Origin: Hymenopus coronatus
Lineage: Eukaryota > Arthropoda > Insecta > Mantodea > Hymenopodidae
Assembly: GCA_030762935.1 (NCBI GenBank)
Contig: CM060900.1
Coordinates: forward strand, 391,333,632 to 391,397,631
Direction: 5' to 3'
DNA length: 64,000 bases
Part shown: piece by piece, positions 25,140 through 36,810 of the stretch
How the letters are laid out: every line of letters starts with the position of its first letter
How positions within the stretch are numbered: position 1 is the first letter of the stretch
Notes under the pieces: model-generated
Seen by the model: only the letters and a program-made list of their open reading frames with translations
Told to the model about the DNA's origin: nothing
The model's database searches: none
Position numbers and translations under genes: made by a program

Positions 25140-26450
25140 TATTCTCTTTTAAATTCTTGATTCTAACCAAAATGTCAGGGTTCTTGTCATTTTTTTCATT
25201 ACATCTTATTCTGCAAAGTTCAGCTTGTGCAACTCCATTTTATCATTTGGTAGCCCCAAAATTTGTAAAAATTCCTGTGAACCAAATCTACATTGAGCTA
25301 TCCCTCATCAGTGTCCCATATTTCTATTCCAAAAGTCATTTTAGCCTCTCCTACCACTTTATATACATTTCTGGTGCCTTGTGCTTATAGACACTAATAG
25401 CTTTGAAAGCTAACCTTCTATTTGCTAAACCATCCTTTTTTTTTGTTCCCTCCAACCTCTTTTTGAACTAAACGTAATTCCCAAATAGTCAAATTTATTA
25501 ACTACCTTAACTCCTGCCCCTTCCCAATACCATTTTTTATTACTATATAGCTTGTTTCCATTCTTAAATACCATGCTTTTGTTTTACTTTCAAGTATTTA
25601 TTCTGAATCACCTCTCCTTACAAAATTTAGATATTGCTTCAGTTGATTTCACTTAGCCAATATTAATAATTGATCCCATTATTAAGTCATTGTCAAATAA
25701 AAGTTCTTGAATCTCGACATTTTCAATAGTGGGTATGTGAATGACGCCTTGGTTAACTTTTCCTAAAATATAATTAATGAATAGATTAAACAGTTTGGGA
25801 CTGAATTTATTCCCTTGGCTAAGACCTATTTTGTTCAATTTATTTGTCATCACCCTATCCTGTATAATCTTAATACAGTATCAATTTTCATAGTACAAGT
25901 TTTGCAATGCCTTTATAAACTTGTCACTTATTCCTATTCCATTAAATTTTCACCATAGTGCATTGCGGTTAATTGTATCAAATGCCTTTGCAAAATTGAC
26001 AAATATAGCCTCCTCTTTTTTTTATATGGTAATGTTTCTCTACTATTGTATTTATTAGGAAAATTTATCCACTGTTTTTTAATTTTCCTAAAACCTGCTT
26101 GGAACTTGATAATTTATTTTCTTACTCTGCCCAATTTTGTAATCTTTCTGTTAGGAAAGACCCATAATAGGCTAATTCCTCTGTATCTAGCTGGATTTTA
26201 TATCACCATTTCCTTTAAATATTGATACCACAATTGCTGTTCTCCAACCTTTAGGAACTTCACTCTCTTCAAATATTGCATTAAGTATTTGTGCCAATAA
26301 CGAGTGCTATTTTCATCCTGACCCCATGCTCTCCAGAATTCCCTCCATACTATAAGCTTTATTTCTTTTTAGTTCTTTATTTGTTCATTTATGATGGGTG
26401 TTAATATGTCTGTCAAGTACTCTACACATAATATATGCTAATATAATAAC
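25140..26450 (-). pseudogene. Non-LTR reverse transcriptase remnant
   Basis: On the - strand, descending, frames read LNAIFEESEVPKGWRTAIVV, then residues like IFVNFAKAFDTINRNALW, GLSQGNKFSPKLFNLFINYI (the G-x-x-Q-G block) and VEIQELLFDNDLIMG. The catalytic F/Y-A-D-D box is F-D-N-D, so it is dead. It resembles the non-LTR lineage found at 8-16 kb. The endonuclease part of a comparable element lies at 28560-29010 on the same strand, possibly the same original insertion. Confidence 0.75.
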
Positions 26451-26479
26451 CATTCACACCTTTAGTGTGATATCTCCTG

Positions 26480-27520
26480 AACAAGAAGAGGAGTTGCTGA
26501 CAATAGGTGGAGAAGACTGACACATTTATGAGTGCTCTCCATGGGGAAGAGAAATGCACGTGAATATAATCATATCAGGCAAGAATTGGGCCACTAGCAC
26601 AAACATCCTGCCAGGCAGAAAACAGCATGATAGTCTTAGTGCTATATACTACTTTTGGCAGTGATAGCAGGTGTTGAGATAAACACAGGGTCTAAAATGA
26701 ACCAGATATTTGGGATTCTTAAAACCATCATAGAAGATCTAATTGATTTAAAATAAATGGAAAAAGGATGGATGTCAAAATCAGCTAAAGAATAGGAGTA
26801 AAGGAAACTGTGATACATTTGGTAGAACAATTACGAGAAGAAATAATGGAATATAAAGGAAGAGTGATGTAACAAGAGGAGGAAAATGAATATTATATTT
26901 GGAATTAGAGATTCAGAAGAAAAATGAGCATGGCAACTGGTAGAAGAAATTCTCACAGGAATACTAGGTCTACAACTAGCAAGCTGGGAAATTGTTGATG
27001 TGTTTAGAATTGCAAGAATGAGATGAAAGCCAAAACCAGTGAAAGTGAAACTCACTACCGTGAAATATAAATGGACAGTTCAATCAAATGCCAACAAGCT
27101 GAAAGGAACCCATATATTTATTGAAAGTGACTGCAAAGGAGGTCAGAGAATTGAAAAATATTCTCCTAAGAGCAAAAAAAAAAGTAGAGAAGAAGTAAAG
27201 ACAGAGAGGAAACAGGCGTATGTGTGAAGACTCGATTTATGGATAGATGACAGGAAGCAGGAAAAAATTAGTAGCAGAATTTTGGACAGAAACCTGATAT
27301 GCAAGAACTAAAATTAGCAACACAGTCACTGTCAAGATACAAACATGTGGTAGAAGCAGAAAGAGGAGATTAGAATAGTGTAAGAGTGATGTAAGGAAGA
27401 GAAACACAGATGGTGTCACCATGGAAGTAATAGCAGAGTCAACTGATTGCAGACAGTGCAGCGAGCCCTTGGAAGGAGCTGCAGGTTTTAACATGTGGAA
27501 AAATACTGGTTTGTGTATTG
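26480..27520 (+). pseudogene. Non-LTR ORF1-like remnant
   Basis: Broken + strand frames read RDSEEK, EEILTGILGLQLASWEIVDV, FRIARMR, KPVKVKLTTVKYKWTVQ, LKGTHIFIESDCK and KSREEVKTERKQAYV. This follows the ORF1 pattern of L1-like and related non-LTR elements: coiled coil, RRM-like fold with a V-x-R-I-A-R strand, then a basic C-terminal part. ORF1 protein is an RNA-binding chaperone for the transposition particle. Stops separate the pieces. Orientation is opposite to the RT remnant at 25.1-26.4 kb. Confidence 0.65.
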
Positions 27521-27529
27521 GAAGAAATT

Positions 27530-28555
27530 CTGTAATTAAGCTTTTATATTTAATTTTCTGCTATTCAACTCTTGTAATTTAAGCCTGAGCCAGAAAGCAT
27601 CGTAACCTATAAATATAGCATCTAGATGCTACTTTCACTCACCAACACCAGCTGACATCAAAGTACATGGTTACCAGAATTCAGCCAAAAGCGTAAAGGA
27701 ATTTCCTTCAAGCTAAATGGTAGAAGCTATAAAATCAGAAAGTGGATATTTATGATCTAACAGAACCATTTCATTTCCACGTTCATTATTATTTCTCCTA
27801 CATTAATGCATATTGAAAAGTTCACTCTTGAAATTGTGAGAGTTTAGAAATTTTCATCTTCTGTTATATATTGCATGTTGAGGGAAAAAAGAAAATAATA
27901 ATAATAATAAAAAAAAAAGACAACAAACAAAGCAAAAAAAACTTTTTGCTGGGTATATTACTAGTTATAATGCATATCTCATAATTGTAACACATGTTCA
28001 TTGTCCCTGAGCATTGCTTGTGGTGGTCCAAACGAATGGACAAACAAAAACAAATAGAGTATACTAGCTTTCAATTTATGAAAATATATAATACAGGCAT
28101 GCTGCTTTTGTGATGTGCAGGTTGGACACAATATGGTAAAACATTTTCCCAGTCATCATTATAGAAATGTACTCTAATTAATAATGATGTATGCAGTACT
28201 TGCTTGTTTGAATAACATGTTATTAGCTTACTTTCAATTTATGCAATTAAATAGTTTGGCCATATGCATCTAAAGCAAAAGGATTTGTGATTAGTCACTT
28301 CAGGTGCTTAACAATATCGAAGACAACCATCACCATATCCAGCACAGTTACAGAATACTAAATACTGCTAACGCTGTTCAGGGCTTTTGTTAACCATAAG
28401 AATAACACCATAATAAACTTCCTAACCAGAAAGTTACAGAATAGCCCTGATTATGTCACATCAGTTATTCTGATATGTTACATGGTATAACAGTGCATTC
28501 ATACTAAGCTAAGATTAATTTACAAATATAGTTTTCAGTGCATGTAATAATACGC
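27530..28555. other. AT-rich interval, no gene recognised
   Basis: Holds an (AAT)n/poly(A) tract at 27893-27950. Nothing else was supported. Confidence 0.5.
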
Positions 28556-29019
28556 TGCCATTAAGTATCTCAAGAGCGTTTAATTCACAAAAATCAGCAA
28601 ATTTGTCATTTCCTCTCTTTATAACCTTGTCTTTGCTATGTCAAATATTGTCATTTTTTCCCATTACATTGTTATTTTCCCAATTGTCCATTGTATTCAT
28701 ATCACTTTTCCCAATTCTTACATTAAAATCTCCCATAATTATAATTTCCATATTTAGATACTTATCTCTTAACCTCTCCATATCTTTATCTAAAAATGAT
28801 AAAATTCTGGGTTGTGGAACTGTGAGGTGGCTGGAGGTTATACACTATACCCACACATTATACTGTCATAAAACAGATACATTCTATTATTATCCAAAGT
28901 ACTTCCTTGTATCTGGACCATGTTTCTTTAATAGTTTTGCTCAGGTTTCTTTTTACAAAAAGTCCTCACCCTCCTGATGGTTCTTCCTTTCTTTGCAATC
29001 AACTCACCCTTTCTTCCTA

Positions 29020-29291
29020 AATGTAAATGTAAATGTTGTGTTATTTATGGATGCTCTTTAACTACTGTGGTTCTCAGCGTCCCATTCTAAATTGGGGTGA
29101 AAGACCGCTTTAATTTGCTCAGAGGCCTCTCTTATCAGGCTTGAGGTTCTTTTACGTGCCGTAAATCTACGACACGGGACCAACGGCTTTACTTCCCTTC
29201 TGAAGAAAGCCATGCTAAGGATTTTTACGCCCGAAAAAATCCATCATCCTCCGCTGGGTTTGAACCTGCGACCTTGGGTATATGAAGTTAG
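29020..29291 (-). repeat. tRNA-derived SINE, family C, copy 1 (5'-truncated)
   Basis: The insertion is framed by a perfect 15-bp direct repeat, CACCCTTTCTTCCTA (29005-29019 and 29292-29306). The body matches 44529-44819 closely, including TCTCAGCGTCCCATTCTAAA and CCCGAAAAAATCCATCATCC. On the - strand it keeps the B-box-like GTCGCAGGTTCAAACC but lacks the first part of the tRNA-like head. It interrupts the endonuclease frame of the host non-LTR element. Confidence 0.92.
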
Positions 29292-29772
29292 CACCCTTTC
29301 TTCCTATATAATTAAAATGTTTTAATTCAATATGCTCCTCATTTTTTAACCATGTTTCTGTGAGACCCAAATAATCAAGTGTTCCCAGTATATGCTGTAG
29401 AGATCCTGTATATATTTTATTTTTTAACCCTTCACAGTTCCAAAATCCTTATCTCCTAATTATCTGTTTATTGTGATCCTGCTCTGTTCCTTGGCAAACT
29501 AAACTTCTCCATGTCATTCTGCTTCTCAACTGTATACCCTCTTTTGGTGTCTGCTTGTCTTTTTGTAGCACAAGTATGCTACCATGTGGTGAAGTTAAAG
29601 TATTCTCGTCTCCCTCTCCTGCACTCTCCCCTCTTCTTTGACTGCATTGGCTGCTTGCTTCCCCTTCCTCTTCACTGCTCACACTGTAATGTGAGGTAAA
29701 CCACGTGCTGCTTCTCTCTCTTTCAAAGGTGACACCCTCTTTTTTCCGGTTGTCAATGTTTAGCTTGACATA

Positions 29773-31106
29773 CGAGGGCCGTTCAGAAAGTAACCTCCGA
29801 TCGGTCACAGTGCGGGTAGTGGGGGGAGTAGCGACGCCATCTGTGCATTCACGCACTCAGCAGGTCAGTCGGCATCAAGCCGTGGTCAAGTGAAAGTCGT
29901 ACCTGCGCTAGTTTAGTGTTTGTGGCCGTTTGAAATGTGTACTGCAATAGAAAACCCCGCCAAATGTGAAGTGCGTGCTGTTATAAGGTTTTTTACAGCC
30001 AAAGGATATTCTGCAGCAGCTATTCATCGTGAGCTTTGTGCCGTGTACGGACCAAGAGTTATGAGTGAAGGAGTGGTCCGTGAATGGGTACGTTTATTTA
30101 AAAGTGGACGAGAAAACGTTCATGATGAAGAGAGGAGTGGTAGACCATCATTGGTCACGGACGAACTCGTTCAGACAGTTGATGCAAAAGTTCGTGAAAA
30201 CCGACGTTTCACAATGTCGGAGTTGTCTACTGATTTTCCACAGATTTCTAAGACTCTCTTGTACGAGATAGTGACAGCAAGATTGGGTTACCGTAAGTTC
30301 TGTGCACGATGGGTGCCCAAAATTCTTACCGACCACCACAAAACTCAAAGAATGGCCTCTGCATTAGACTTTCTGTCACGTTATGAGGCCGAAGGTGAAC
30401 CATTGTTAAACAGAATCGTGACCGGGGACGAAACCTGGATTAAGTACGTGAACCCTGAGGCAAAAGAACAATCAAAGATGTGGGCACATTCAAATTCGCC
30501 TACCAAACCAATAAAAGCCCGGCAAGATTTTTCTGCCCGAAAATTGATGGCAACGGTGTTTTGGGATGCAAAAGGGGTGTTGTTGGTTGAATTCATGGAA
30601 CGTGGGACGACCATTAATCAAGATGTGTACTGTGAAACACTAAAACAATTACGACGGGCTATACAGAACAAACGCCGTGGTATGCTGACTTCCGGTATCG
30701 TTTTTTGCACGATAACGCCCGTCCTCACTCTGCTCGCAGAACAACAGCCCTTCTTGAGTCCTTCAAGTGGGATGTTGTCAACCATCCACCTTACAGCCCA
30801 GATCTGGCGCCAAGCGATTATCACCTCTTCATGCATATGAAGAAATGGCTCGGGTCCCAGCGGTTTGATGACGACGAAGAGCTCAAAGATGCGGTCACAG
30901 GCTGGCTCCAGGCACAAGCGGGTGATTTTTATGCAGAAGGAATTTCAAAGCTTGTGAACAGATACGATAAGTGCCTCAATCGTTATGGAAACTATGTAGA
31001 AAAATAGTGCAAAGATGTAATTGTAAGATGTATATATTAAAATATTTTTATTTAACTTGGTGAATTTCTTGCAATCAACCGGAGGCTACTTTCTGAACGG
31101 CCCTCG
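29773..31106 (+). mobile_element. Nearly intact mariner transposon
   Basis: The 1334-bp element has inverted ends, CGAGGGCCGTTCAGAAAGTA on the left and the same 20 bases as reverse complement on the right; matching continues with few differences. TA duplications flank it at 29771-29772 and 31107-31108. It is the best preserved element here: the transposase has one visible frameshift and both ends are present, pointing to recent insertion. It sits in ORF1 of a non-LTR element, whose sequence rejoins if the mariner and one TA are removed. Confidence 0.95.
29935..31007 (+). pseudogene. Mariner transposase, one frameshift
   Basis: Coding starts MCTAIENPAKCEVRAVIRFF and has an N-terminal helix-turn-helix domain, the linker GRPSLVTDE, then the catalytic core: TGDETWIKY (first Asp), HDNARPHSAR (second Asp) and YSPDLAPSDYHLF (third Asp). 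There are 34 residues between the second and third Asp, the mariner DD34D arrangement. The frame breaks in a run of six T at 30701-30706, where a single base appears lost, and the rest is read in the next frame to NRYGNYVEK and a stop. Combined length is about 357 codons, close to the family's usual 345-350. It would cut and paste the element at TA sites, but as written it is inactive. Confidence 0.93.
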
Positions 31107-31641
31107 TAGTTATTGACGTCATAGCCTGCCTTTCATCATATCTTTGGTAATGATCTAGCTGTCCTGTTCTACTCAGTTCTGCTGTAGACATGTCTTCTGA
31201 CGTAGCCAATGCTGTCATATGCTGCATTCCGTTTTCTGTGCTGGACTTTGTCTCACTTGTACTTGCTGTAGCTGCATGTTGATCCCGTAGAGTGTTAAAA
31301 GTTTGCTGACTAATTTCCTGTCGACTTGGCCTGCTACTCCATATGTCTGTCTCGCCCGTAGAAGTGGTGTTAACCCCTTCAATTCAAAGCTGTAGATTTC
31401 TAACATATGCATGTTTTCCTGATGCTCATGCTTCCATCATATATCGGATTAAATTTTGTATTGTACAGTTAAACCTGATTTATGCATATATCAAGGGAAC
31501 GAGGGAAGATTATTTGTAACTCAGAATTACTTAAATTGAGATTTTGATAATGCATCATACATATTTAAAAAAAAAAAAAGCAATACATGGGTCTACATGT
31601 GCAAAACTTTACAAACAACAAAGAGACGTACGAGGAAAACA

Positions 31642-31784
31642 TTATTTTGAACTTGGTCCTGCTTTAAAGAAATCAGTTAATTTAGCTTGTTTCACTTTTC
31701 TTACACTAAGTGCATAAACTTCATTTTGAAAACTTATTAATGAATTTAGAGCTTCTTCACTATCACTATTAGCACTGATGTAAT
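31642..31784 (-). pseudogene. Tigger/pogo transposase, C-terminal piece beyond the insertion
   Basis: The - strand frame reads HYISANSDSEEALNSLISFQ, then VRKVKQAKLTDFFKAGPSSK and a TAA stop (31642-31644). Tigger proteins typically end with an acidic stretch and a T-x-I-T-D-F-F motif. The frame is continuous with the piece ending at 34582 once the hAT-like element and one target copy are removed. Confidence 0.8.
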
Positions 31785-31792
31785 GCCTACAC

Positions 31793-34573
31793 TAGAGCTG
31801 GTCAAAACAGCTTTCAGTCTCACTCGTTTCTCACTGCCGCTAACCGCGCACTCGCAGCCAGTAGATGTACCTGAACGTATGGCTGGCAGGAAGAGAGTTG
31901 ACTAACGATCTTAAGAGGTTCTTGTTTACTCACGAGTCTCGTTAATAACAAGACTGCGTTGTAATGCGCGGAAAACTTGCAGAGTCAGAATGTTAATGAT
32001 GTATAGTTTTGTTAAAAACCAGTATGTAAACATTATTTGAAGCAGTAATTCTGTTATCCACTCCACATTTATTTGAATAGAACACAAGCTTTTTCCCTGG
32101 CGCTGGTTTGTTTGAAAAACTTTGGTAGGTATGTTTACGCTTCTCTGTGCTACTTGTTACTCAGAAAGTAAAGAGATACCTATTGTAATTATATGTTACA
32201 TCTCCCCTTGACCTTGTGACTTACATTCACCTTTCAGTTATCAAATGAAGCTGAATAACCGAAAGCAGTGCATGTGTTTATTTTGATCTGCATTTTATTA
32301 CAATAAGTGTGTTCTGCTGGATCAGGTTGAATGTTGTCTTACTCAGCAGATTTGCCAACACATGATTATCCATAAAAATTAGTAATTTCTGTATTTTCTT
32401 TCAAAAATAAAAATTAAAGCTTAAGGTCAGCACTTTGGAACAATTTTTTGGTCAGGTCTGAAAGATGATCAAGGGAAATGATTAACTACAAACAACGTGA
32501 GAACAGCTTCTGCAGCTGCAGGTTCATACGTGTCTTTAATAGGCTGAAATAGTATTTTTGACTGTGAAGTTAAAAGGGTTCAGATGCTTTTTGATGTTTC
32601 TTATTTTTCCATGGAAAAGTAAATCTGACAACAGCACAGTTACATTGCATTGGCAATATTGGCACCGCGTACTACTAGGTTCCCTGAGTACCTCTAACAA
32701 ACATGCATTATTCATTATTTATCCAAAACCTTCTGTTCAATTAGGTAATTAAAAAAAAAAGAATGCATTAGCACTGCATCCACTCTGCTGAATTCAGAAT
32801 CCACTCTGATAAACACACATGGCCATATACCACAGTGTCATGTTTGTGAAGTTGTTCAGTCATCCGAGAAGTTTGTTGCTGTTAGCTGTAAATAAAAGAT
32901 AGCTATTATATTGCTTAATAGACACTGTCTTGTAGGTACACAAAGATTTACATCCGTGACAGTTTTTCCTAAAGAAAATCAATATAATATTACTTAACAA
33001 TTGCTAATAATATCTGTCAAAAAATCTGTCATCCGTGAAAACTAAATTTTGCCCGTCATATAACTTGGCAACCCTGTTGCTCACTAAAACTTTTGTATAG
33101 GATGAAGAAGTGCTATTCCGTTTATAAATCGCAATGCTAGACAGTTCCATTTTATTCAAGATCAGAGCAGCTGCAGAAATGTGCAAAACTAATATGTTAC
33201 TAACTGTTTTGATGGGTGCAAGCCAACGCAGCATCGAGACATAACATACCAGAAGTGATGACAAATATATAGCATTCCTTCAGGTGATTAGGGAATCGTC
33301 TATAAAATTGTTAAAATGGACTAAAAGTTGATAAAATTATGCATGTTTGTCTAAAAGAGAACATATACTAAAGCAATATTTGCCTAAGATCTGTAACTTT
33401 TATTATTTCATCTGTTTAAATGATTTGAAATTTAAATAGCCTACCAAGACAGGGATGACATTTAAATAACTCACGCTAGAGAATGGGTTAAAAACGAAAT
33501 GTTATATTACATAGTCTGCAGATATAAATTTTACAAATTAATATTATTTATTACAAATAAGTAAATAAGTATTTAAATATTTTATTACTCCTAAGCAGTT
33601 TATGTTGCATGAAGTAATTCTATTTTCAGTTTTATCTGAAGTTTGAGTATAAATTATATACTTAGCAACGCAAATGAAAGGTGTGTCATTAACATTAATG
33701 TTGCTGATTCAAATGCTTAAACAATGTATAAATGCTTTTTCTAGGCTTTTAAACAATGCTCCTGCCTTTTTCTTGGCTATTTAAGCAAGTCGACGACAAA
33801 AGCCTTTTTAAACATAATTAGTATAGATAAAAATATGAAACTATTTTACTTTACGGAAGCATGCTATTAATATGTACAGTAATTTAAAACAATGTTTTAC
33901 ACAGTAAATGTGTGCAAGAACATTGTAATTAACATCTCAAGCCCATGTTTTTAATATTTAGCACTCACATAAAATAAAGTTCACTTGGTAGCTCTGTTAC
34001 TATTCACAACTGGCCACATTTGCAAATTTTCTATTGTTTTTTAATATACTCCTATAGGCAGAAAAAGAACTTTCAACATCGCAAAATGTCATTGGCGCAT
34101 ACTTTATTCAAACAATTTCTATACCAAGAGCATTCTTTCCCAGTATAACTCCACATGTACACTCAAACAAAACTAAACGAATTGCTAACAAAAATTGTTA
34201 GGTAATTCAAATGAACTGAAGAAAAAAAAACAAAACTTAAGTTTTGCGAGTTTTAGGTCTTAATGTCCCATTTAGCTCTTTTAGGCTGAATATGATTAGC
34301 ACCCAAACTGCTTGAAACATAAAAGCACTTTCAAGCTTTCTAACTTACAAGGGAAAAAATAGATTAAAACCAAAAAATTTGGTCCCTAGTTATTACGTAA
34401 ACAATTTTTCCACGGATCATACGTCAACTACTCTGTCTGTAGTTACAAGAATTCTCAGGTCGCCTCGCTCGTGAGCACTAGTTCTCGATACTTGAGACTC
34501 TCGTTGCCACACTCTCGAGAGTGGCGTAGCTTACGAGCAATGAGGAGAGCGGCACAGGTTTTGACCGGCTGTA
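31793..34573. mobile_element. hAT-like element inserted in Tigger
   Basis: The ends are TAGAGCTGGTCAAAAC (31793) and, as reverse complement, TACAGCCGGTCAAAAC (34573). They are flanked by 8-bp near-duplicates, GCCTACAC (31785-31792) and GTCTACCC (34574-34581), with two mismatches. An 8-bp duplication and G-C-T-G-G-T-C-A-A-A ends fit hAT elements. Sequence near both ends is GC-richer with ACTCG/CGAGT repeats. No hAT transposase was recognised inside (the longest - strand frame, 33004-33264, has no known motif), so it is non-autonomous or badly decayed. Confidence 0.7.
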
Positions 34574-34581
34574 GTCTACCC

Positions 34582-35870
34582 ACATTTATTGCACTTTACA
34601 CTTCACTCACTTTAGGTATTTCAAGATTTGAGTCATCATCCATATTACTGTCAGTGTCGTTTGAAGCTGGTCCACTTTCTTGATCACCACCATGTTTTTG
34701 GCACATATCAACAATAATCTCCTCATCCTGTGGTTCCCCACACTCAGCTAGATTGTCATCAAAATGCATAAAGGTATTGAAATTTGCACCCTCCGATAGA
34801 GCTAGCTCATTTATAGGCTCATCACTACCAATATCATCAAAATCAGAGACAGCCTCTTCCTGTAAGACACCAGATTTAATGACGCAGTGTTTGATTGTGG
34901 AGGATGACACCTGCTTCCAGGCAGCCGAAATAAATTACATGGCTTGTAGTAATTTAATGGCGAGATTTTCATTTCCTGCATCAGTCAGTGTTATTAAATG
35001 TTGAACCAGCATTTTTCTATAATGGACTTTGAAATTTGCAGTGATGCTCAAATCAAGTGGCTGTAGACGATTGGTACAGTTAGGAGGGAAAAATTCCACT
35101 CAAACATTGTCCAAAATTATTTGAGTTTCCAAAATTATTTGAGGTGGATGTACTGTACATCGATCCATAAAAAGAAGGACCTTCTTCTGTTTCTTTTTCA
35201 TTTTAATGTCCTGTTTCTCTAACTACTGTTCCATTAAAATTGTAGACATCCAAGACTTCCTATTGGATTTATATTCCCTAGGATTTGCTTTCACCCTTAA
35301 AACTTCTCGGATTCTTGGATTTTCCTATCACAAGTGGGGGAAGTTTGTGTGATCCATCTGCATTCTTCCCTCCATGACATGAGTCACCCTTTTCAGCTAA
35401 TGTCTGGCTGGGAAGATTATAGAATAGGCCAGTCTCATCACAGTTGTAGATGTTTTGAGGCTGATAATCCCTTATGATTCCTGGTAGAACCTATGGTGTG
35501 GCGAGAACCAACAAAGCATATTAATAGCTGTTACTTCTGCATGAAAATTATATCTGGCATGTCTATGAAATATCCAGTATCCAGATGTACCTTCTGCCAT
35601 GTATTCTGTTCCACATAGCAGGGAGTTGCCTGTACCTTTACCCCCTAAGACACCATAGGTGCAGCAAATGCTAACCCTTTGAATTTGCCATGCAACCACA
35701 ATCTGAGATTTGTCTGTCATACAAGCAATACAACGGTGATGAAGTGACCATTGTATAAAGAATGTGCATATATAGTACTGCTTTAAATGTTTCTCCTCTG
35801 AGTTTTGGGATTATTTTAAATTTTTCTTCTCTGATTTTTGGGAGTAAATCCTCTACAAACATAATGAAAA
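34582..35870 (-). pseudogene. Tigger/pogo transposase (DDE_1), main part
   Basis: Descending on the - strand, fragments read IYNCDETGLFYNLPSQTLAE with KGDSCHGG (first catalytic Asp), KKVLLFMDRCTVHPP (second Asp), VEFFPPNCTNRLQPLDLSI (third Asp), HYRKMLVQHLI, MYFISAAWKQVSSSTIKHC-like residues and an acidic tail (34596-34910). This is the DDE_1 family related to jerky and CENP-B. All three Asp positions are visible, but frame changes separate them. The acidic tail stops at the hAT-like insertion at 34581 and continues at 31784. Confidence 0.8.
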
Positions 35871-35900
35871 TATTCCAATTTATTTCTGCACTTCCAATGG

Positions 35901-36655
35901 GACCTAACCCATTGCATTACACACTGAAAACAATTACACTATATGCAAAAGAAACTAAATAGTTCACTTCATGAGTTGTCAACACAGCCACAGTGACACT
36001 GACTTACGATTTGTTTCACAGGTGGAGTAACTTACTTTTAACTGAGAGCCAACATATCCACCCAGGTATTAAATTTCAATCTGAACTAATGATCTCTACT
36101 TGGGTTTTACTCTTTGCAGTGTCTACTTCTAGAAGTAAATACTGGCGTATAACAGACAAAGGCTTGGTTAAATGGTATAACAAATAACATGTTTTCATCT
36201 TTATATTTTGTAAGTGCATCAGCATTTTTTTAGGATAAGGGTGGCCAAACTATAACACACTACCAGCTGGTGAGCAAACTCATTTTAGATTTTCGATATT
36301 CTAAAATATCTAAAAATTATGCTGTGACGTGCCATTTTAAGCATTATTTTCAGAATCTATGTCTGAAAACTGACTAAAAGCACCTATCTTTGTTGAGATA
36401 AATTTCATTTTGGCAGTGTTATTATGAAAGCCAGGATTCCTGTGCTCTTTCTAACTTGTGTGTGTGTGTGTGGGGGGGGGGCGTTGTTTTTTGTTTTGTT
36501 TTTGTTTGACTTTTCCATTTCAGAGCAAGTGATAGGTGCATACTTAAGTTTTAAAAAAACCTGACTAAGGGTGTTATGGAATTCTATATTTTTTGCACTT
36601 TCCTCACAATGGCTACTGACTGCACTAGTGATTGCCATCTTGCTTCTAATTTTGT
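35901..36655. other. Unassigned interval with (GT)n(G)n microsatellite
   Basis: A TGTG...GGGGGG tract lies at 36458-36481 and a T/G-rich run follows. No element or exon was recognised. Confidence 0.5.
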
Positions 36656-36659
36656 TATT

Positions 36660-36810
36660 GCAACAGGCAGGATTGATTCTCAGTCAGGATAAGGTTCTTT
36701 TCCAGGTTTTCCCCTTATCCTAAGAAAATAAATGTTGAGCAACTCTAAGCTCTATGGAACCCAATCACATTTGAGCTTCACTTTACCCATTTACTATCTG
36801 TTGTTACCTT
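36660..36810 (+). repeat. tRNA-derived SINE-like repeat, family D, copy 1
   Basis: Contains GGATTGATTCTCAGTCAGGATAAGG (B-box-like start), then TTTTCCCCTTATCC and TAAGCTCTATGGAACCC. The same blocks occur in opposite orientation at 37610-37825. The head is too diverged for a clear A box. Confidence 0.6.

Larger units (their letters stand above)
28560..31440 (-). pseudogene. Non-LTR element (ORF1 to endonuclease) carrying a SINE and a mariner
   Basis: On the - strand, excluding insertions, the order is an ORF1-end-like frame (31109-31440, then 29450-29770 with VSSEEEGEASSQCSQRRGES), then endonuclease: NCEGLKNKIY, LGLTETWLKNEEHIELKHFN and YIGRKG to about 29310. A SINE interrupts it, and the frame resumes KGELIAKKGR, DKDMERLRDKYLNMEIIIMG, DFNVRIG and KFADFCELNALEILNGS at 28560-28800. 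GDFN is the catalytic signature of AP-like endonucleases. Several stops are present. The RT part may be the fragment at 25.1-26.4 kb. Confidence 0.75.
31466..35900 (-). mobile_element. Tigger/pogo DNA transposon, split by a hAT-like element
   Basis: The left edge has TA followed by CAGTTAAACCTGATTTATGC, a Tigger-type terminal sequence. The transposase is on the - strand in two parts (34582-35870 and 31642-31784), separated by a 2.8-kb insertion. The matching right terminal repeat and the N-terminal DNA-binding domains were not found past about 35.9 kb, so the 5' end is probably truncated or diverged. Confidence 0.75.

Noticed and set aside
29449..29856. 135-codon host gene on the - strand
   Set aside because: The Ser/Glu-rich frame runs across the mariner border at 29773 and lies in line with a non-LTR endonuclease. 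It is better read as part of that element.
34471..34683. Arg/Ser-rich + strand ORF of 70 codons
   Set aside because: It crosses the hAT-like element's right end into Tigger antisense sequence, so it is a chance frame.
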